Origin: Aquatica leii
Lineage: Eukaryota; Arthropoda; Insecta; Coleoptera; Lampyridae
Direction of reading: 5' to 3'
DNA length: 64,000 nucleotides
Assembly: GCA_035610365.1 (NCBI GenBank)
Contig: CM069439.1
Location: 9,610,001 to 9,674,000 of the forward strand
Shown here: positions 61,731 to 64,000 of the stretch, piece after piece
Position numbering within the stretch: the first letter of the stretch is position 1
Layout of the letters: each line of letters opens with the position of its first letter
Program-made: the position numbers and the translations under genes
Notes under the pieces: model-generated
Seen by the model: the letters and a program-made list of their open reading frames with translations, nothing else
What the model was told of the DNA's origin: nothing
The model's database searches: none

Positions 61731-62157
61731 GCTCGACATACACAAAAAAACATTAGGTTAACCCTCCTTGCAGACTAACTCCTAAAACGAACCAAAAATG
61801 ATTTGAATATTAAATAAGATTTACTATAGATGACATATACTGTGATACGTTTCTTTTGTGTTTTTTGAACAAGTCAATAAAATTAATAGTTTCGAGCTTT
61901 CAGTTTTGTTGTTTTGCTTTTCCTCTTTTGCTGAAATTATGTTAAAATTGAAAAGAACGATGTTAAAGTTAATGTCAAATTTGAGAGATTTAGTAGTAAA
62001 TGTAGTATCAACATTATATTTCTGGCTTGGATGTCGCGTCCCATTAACGTTCGTTACGCTATGCTTCACTTTCGACTCTCGTTAAGTAAATTCTTATAAT
62101 CTACACATAGCGTACGTAACTAGTTCAAAATTTGATTTAATAGTTTTGCTAATGTTC

Positions 62158-62720
62158 TTATGTTATAGCTTCAAGAGCATTGTGAATATGAGCATACAGT
62201 TCTTCATCCGAAGGCTGACTTTTCCATTGGTTAAACTCTTCAACGTGGTTTAAAAAAAACTGTACCGTGACAGAAATACTAGTAAATACATTTCCATGAG
62301 CTCTGATCAGTTGTTGAATTTCATCCGTTCCATAATCCGACTTCACTTCACTTTGTTGGCTGTACTATTTTTCTGTGATCTTCCATTAGATCTTCTCGAA
62401 CTCACTTGAATCCCAAATTCGTCAATAAAAAATAATTTTTCTCTATTCTGTTTGGATACTTTGGATACTAGCTGAATGCTGAAATGCTTTTGTCGCTCTG
62501 TCAATGACCGATAAGCTGACCTCTAGTTGTAGATTTTGCTGTAACAATTTGGTTTTTGTTTGTTTCAGTGTCAAGTTGCAATCTTCATCAATCAAATTGC
62601 AGATATCTTCTTGCTCTTCTTAAGTAAATTTATTGAGGCGATGTCCAACACTCTTTTATTCACCTCGTTTTCTTGCAGTGTTTGACAAAACATGAAATTG
62701 TCGTCGTATCTGGGACTGAC
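62158..62720 (-). pseudogene. IS630/Tc1-type transposase relic
   Basis: Minus-strand segments in order: an N-terminal EEQEDICNLIDEDCNLTLKQ-type helix-turn-helix zone (about 62620-62560), then KLLQQNLQLEVSLSVIDRA. The first catalytic zone is REKLFFIDEFGIQVSSRRS-like (about 62440-62380). The sequence then jumps after a deletion to FFLNHVEEFNQWKSQPSDEE (about 62260-62200), a degraded PFLNPIEEFFNQWK catalytic Glu region, followed by LYAHIHNALEAI and a stop near 62160. The second catalytic Asp region is lost and several stops are present. Confidence 0.7.
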
Positions 62721-63076
62721 AGATTACCACCGTTCATGCTCCAACTTGTTAAAATACTTTTTTAATTTTAAATTTTATATTAATCTTAGTAAAATCACAT
62801 TTTGAAAATGTGACGTGATATATAAGATAGAATACAGTTTTTATGTTTAAAACAATGCAAAATACTAAAATTTCTCATCAGTTATAAAAAATCGTGTTAG
62901 CTATTGTAATTTTAGAGTTTACTGCATAGTAAAAAGCTTGCCATAAATGAATTTATGATTAAATATAAGAGCGCAATCAAGCAATATATACCAAAAAAAA
63001 AACCCATCAAGCGTAAGTGCAAAGTATAGATACTGTGATAAATCAGAAGAACGTTTGGGTTTCAAGGTTATAAATA

Positions 63077-64000
63077 CAGTAGCCTCGCGCTAGTCTGAAC
63101 ACGCATTCGTGTGAACGGCCCAGTAGTGTGAACGATAAAATTATTTACATTAAGTTCCAGCAGTGTGAACAAATCTCAACCTTGACAATGTGAATAACAA
63201 GTTTCAAGCTATATCTGTTCATTCAGTGTTTATTCTTCACTGTGCATTGTTAATTATTGAGTGCAGCTACTAAAATGGCAAAAACGAAGAAATTTGTAAG
63301 TCTTTATAAGAATTTGTTCGATAATAAATTAAGAGTAGTGAACCTAATACAATAAAAAAAATGTGCTTTGAAGGAAGCTGAATATCCTAGAATGAAGAAA
63401 GCTCTTCACAAATGGTTTATAAAGCCCTTCAGCTACACGAAAAGTTGAAAAGTGCAAGTGATAGATGGCTGCAAAAATTTGAGGTTCGTTATGGTATTAA
63501 GATTCTTGAAAATTTGTGGTAAAAAGCTATCATCAGCCGTCGAGAATATTAGCCCATTCAAAATTGAATTGTATCAATTGATAGAGATTCAATTTGAGCC
63601 AACACCAGATATACGACGCTGATGAGACTTTTCATAATCTCAAAATTAGTTCTGCATTGTTCTTGAAGTTATTTTTTACAAAACTCAAACGAAAGGTTGA
63701 TTCATGAGAATTTTTTATAGTTTAAACGATTTCTAAAACGTGAAAGGCAAAGCTTCTTTTAGATAATGATCGTTCTCATCTATCAGCAAAAGATCTGGGA
63801 AAAGAAGATGGTAGCATATTTATTATGTTTATGTCCCCAAACGTAACTCCGTTGATACAACCGCTTGATCAGAATAGTTTGAGAAAAACAACCTAGCATA
63901 TGCACTGAAAAGACTTTGAGGGATGCTGATTTACATTTAAACAGAGCGTGGCAACAATTCGATTCCTCGGTAATCAAAAAATGTTGGTACATTTTACAAT
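63077..64000 (+). mobile_element. pogo/Tigger-like transposon, cut by the window end
   Basis: Starts after a TA with CAGTAGCCTCGCGCTAGTCT, a pogo-type terminal repeat, with repeated AGTGTGAAC blocks just inside. The coding relic runs from about 63274 in mixed frames. YPRMKKALHKWF, then a WLQKFEVRYGI zone, resemble the CENP-B/Tigger DNA-binding domain. YDADETFHNL covers the first catalytic Asp, and a decayed DN(D)RSHLSAKDLGKEDG zone precedes FMSPNVTPLIQPLDQ, which holds the last catalytic Asp. In-frame stops (for example near 63520 and 63622) show it is inactive. The right end is outside the window. Confidence 0.8.

Noticed and set aside
1-64000. tRNA and rRNA genes
   Set aside because: I saw no cloverleaf-compatible A/B box pairs or rRNA-like GC-rich conserved blocks on reading through, but no covariance search was possible.

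Overview
The window is AT-rich, intron-rich and full of transposons, and it is animal nuclear DNA, most likely from an insect. The evidence is GT-AG introns, mariner/Tc1/pogo/piggyBac-type DNA transposons, a LINE with an APE-type endonuclease, a Gypsy gag-protease relic and Penelope-like fragments, with no bacterial-style operons. I cannot name the species.

One host gene is visible, on the minus strand. It is read from three phase-compatible exons (35561-35710, 35311-35509, 18640-18764) that give 158 continuous codons of a spectrin-repeat protein, possibly of the nesprin/Klarsicht type. The first two exons are separated by a 51-bp intron. The next intron is 16.5 kb, and the following one must exceed 18.6 kb or leave the window on the left. 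Most repeats at 1-35 kb therefore appear to lie inside introns of this gene.

Layout. 1-1.3 kb: two Penelope-like fragments in opposite orientation. 1.35-5.9 kb: no gene. 5.94-16.25 kb: a roughly 10.3-kb unit bounded by ~155-bp terminal inverted repeats and filled with a ~177-bp satellite whose orientation flips along the array. 18.6 kb: exon. 20.3-26.3 kb: a degenerate composite repeat with an inserted ~380-bp hairpin element. 28.2-34.4 kb: a 336-bp satellite (a dimer of ~168-bp halves), also with an inverted segment. 35.3-35.7 kb: two exons. 37.3-40.4 kb: Gypsy gag-protease relic and LINE scraps. 42.9-45.3 kb: mariner-type relics. 45.9-51.1 kb: a decayed LINE with a 1.5-kb DD41D mariner-like element nested in its 3' end. 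53.7-56.3 kb: an unclassified repeat ORF relic, then an apparently intact three-exon IS630/Tc1/mariner-type transposon with an unusual D-E spacing (81 residues). 56.4-58.2 kb: partly duplicated Tc1 relics. 61.3-62.7 kb: a relic carrying a piggyBac-like MITE and an IS630/Tc1-type relic. 63.08-64 kb: the start of a pogo/Tigger element cut by the window edge.

The most notable points are the satellite enclosed in a TIR-bounded unit, the recurrence of inverted-orientation segments in two unrelated satellites of one gene's introns, and the intact transposon at 54.1-56.3 kb. Apart from that transposon, nearly every mobile ORF carries stops, frameshifts or deletions.
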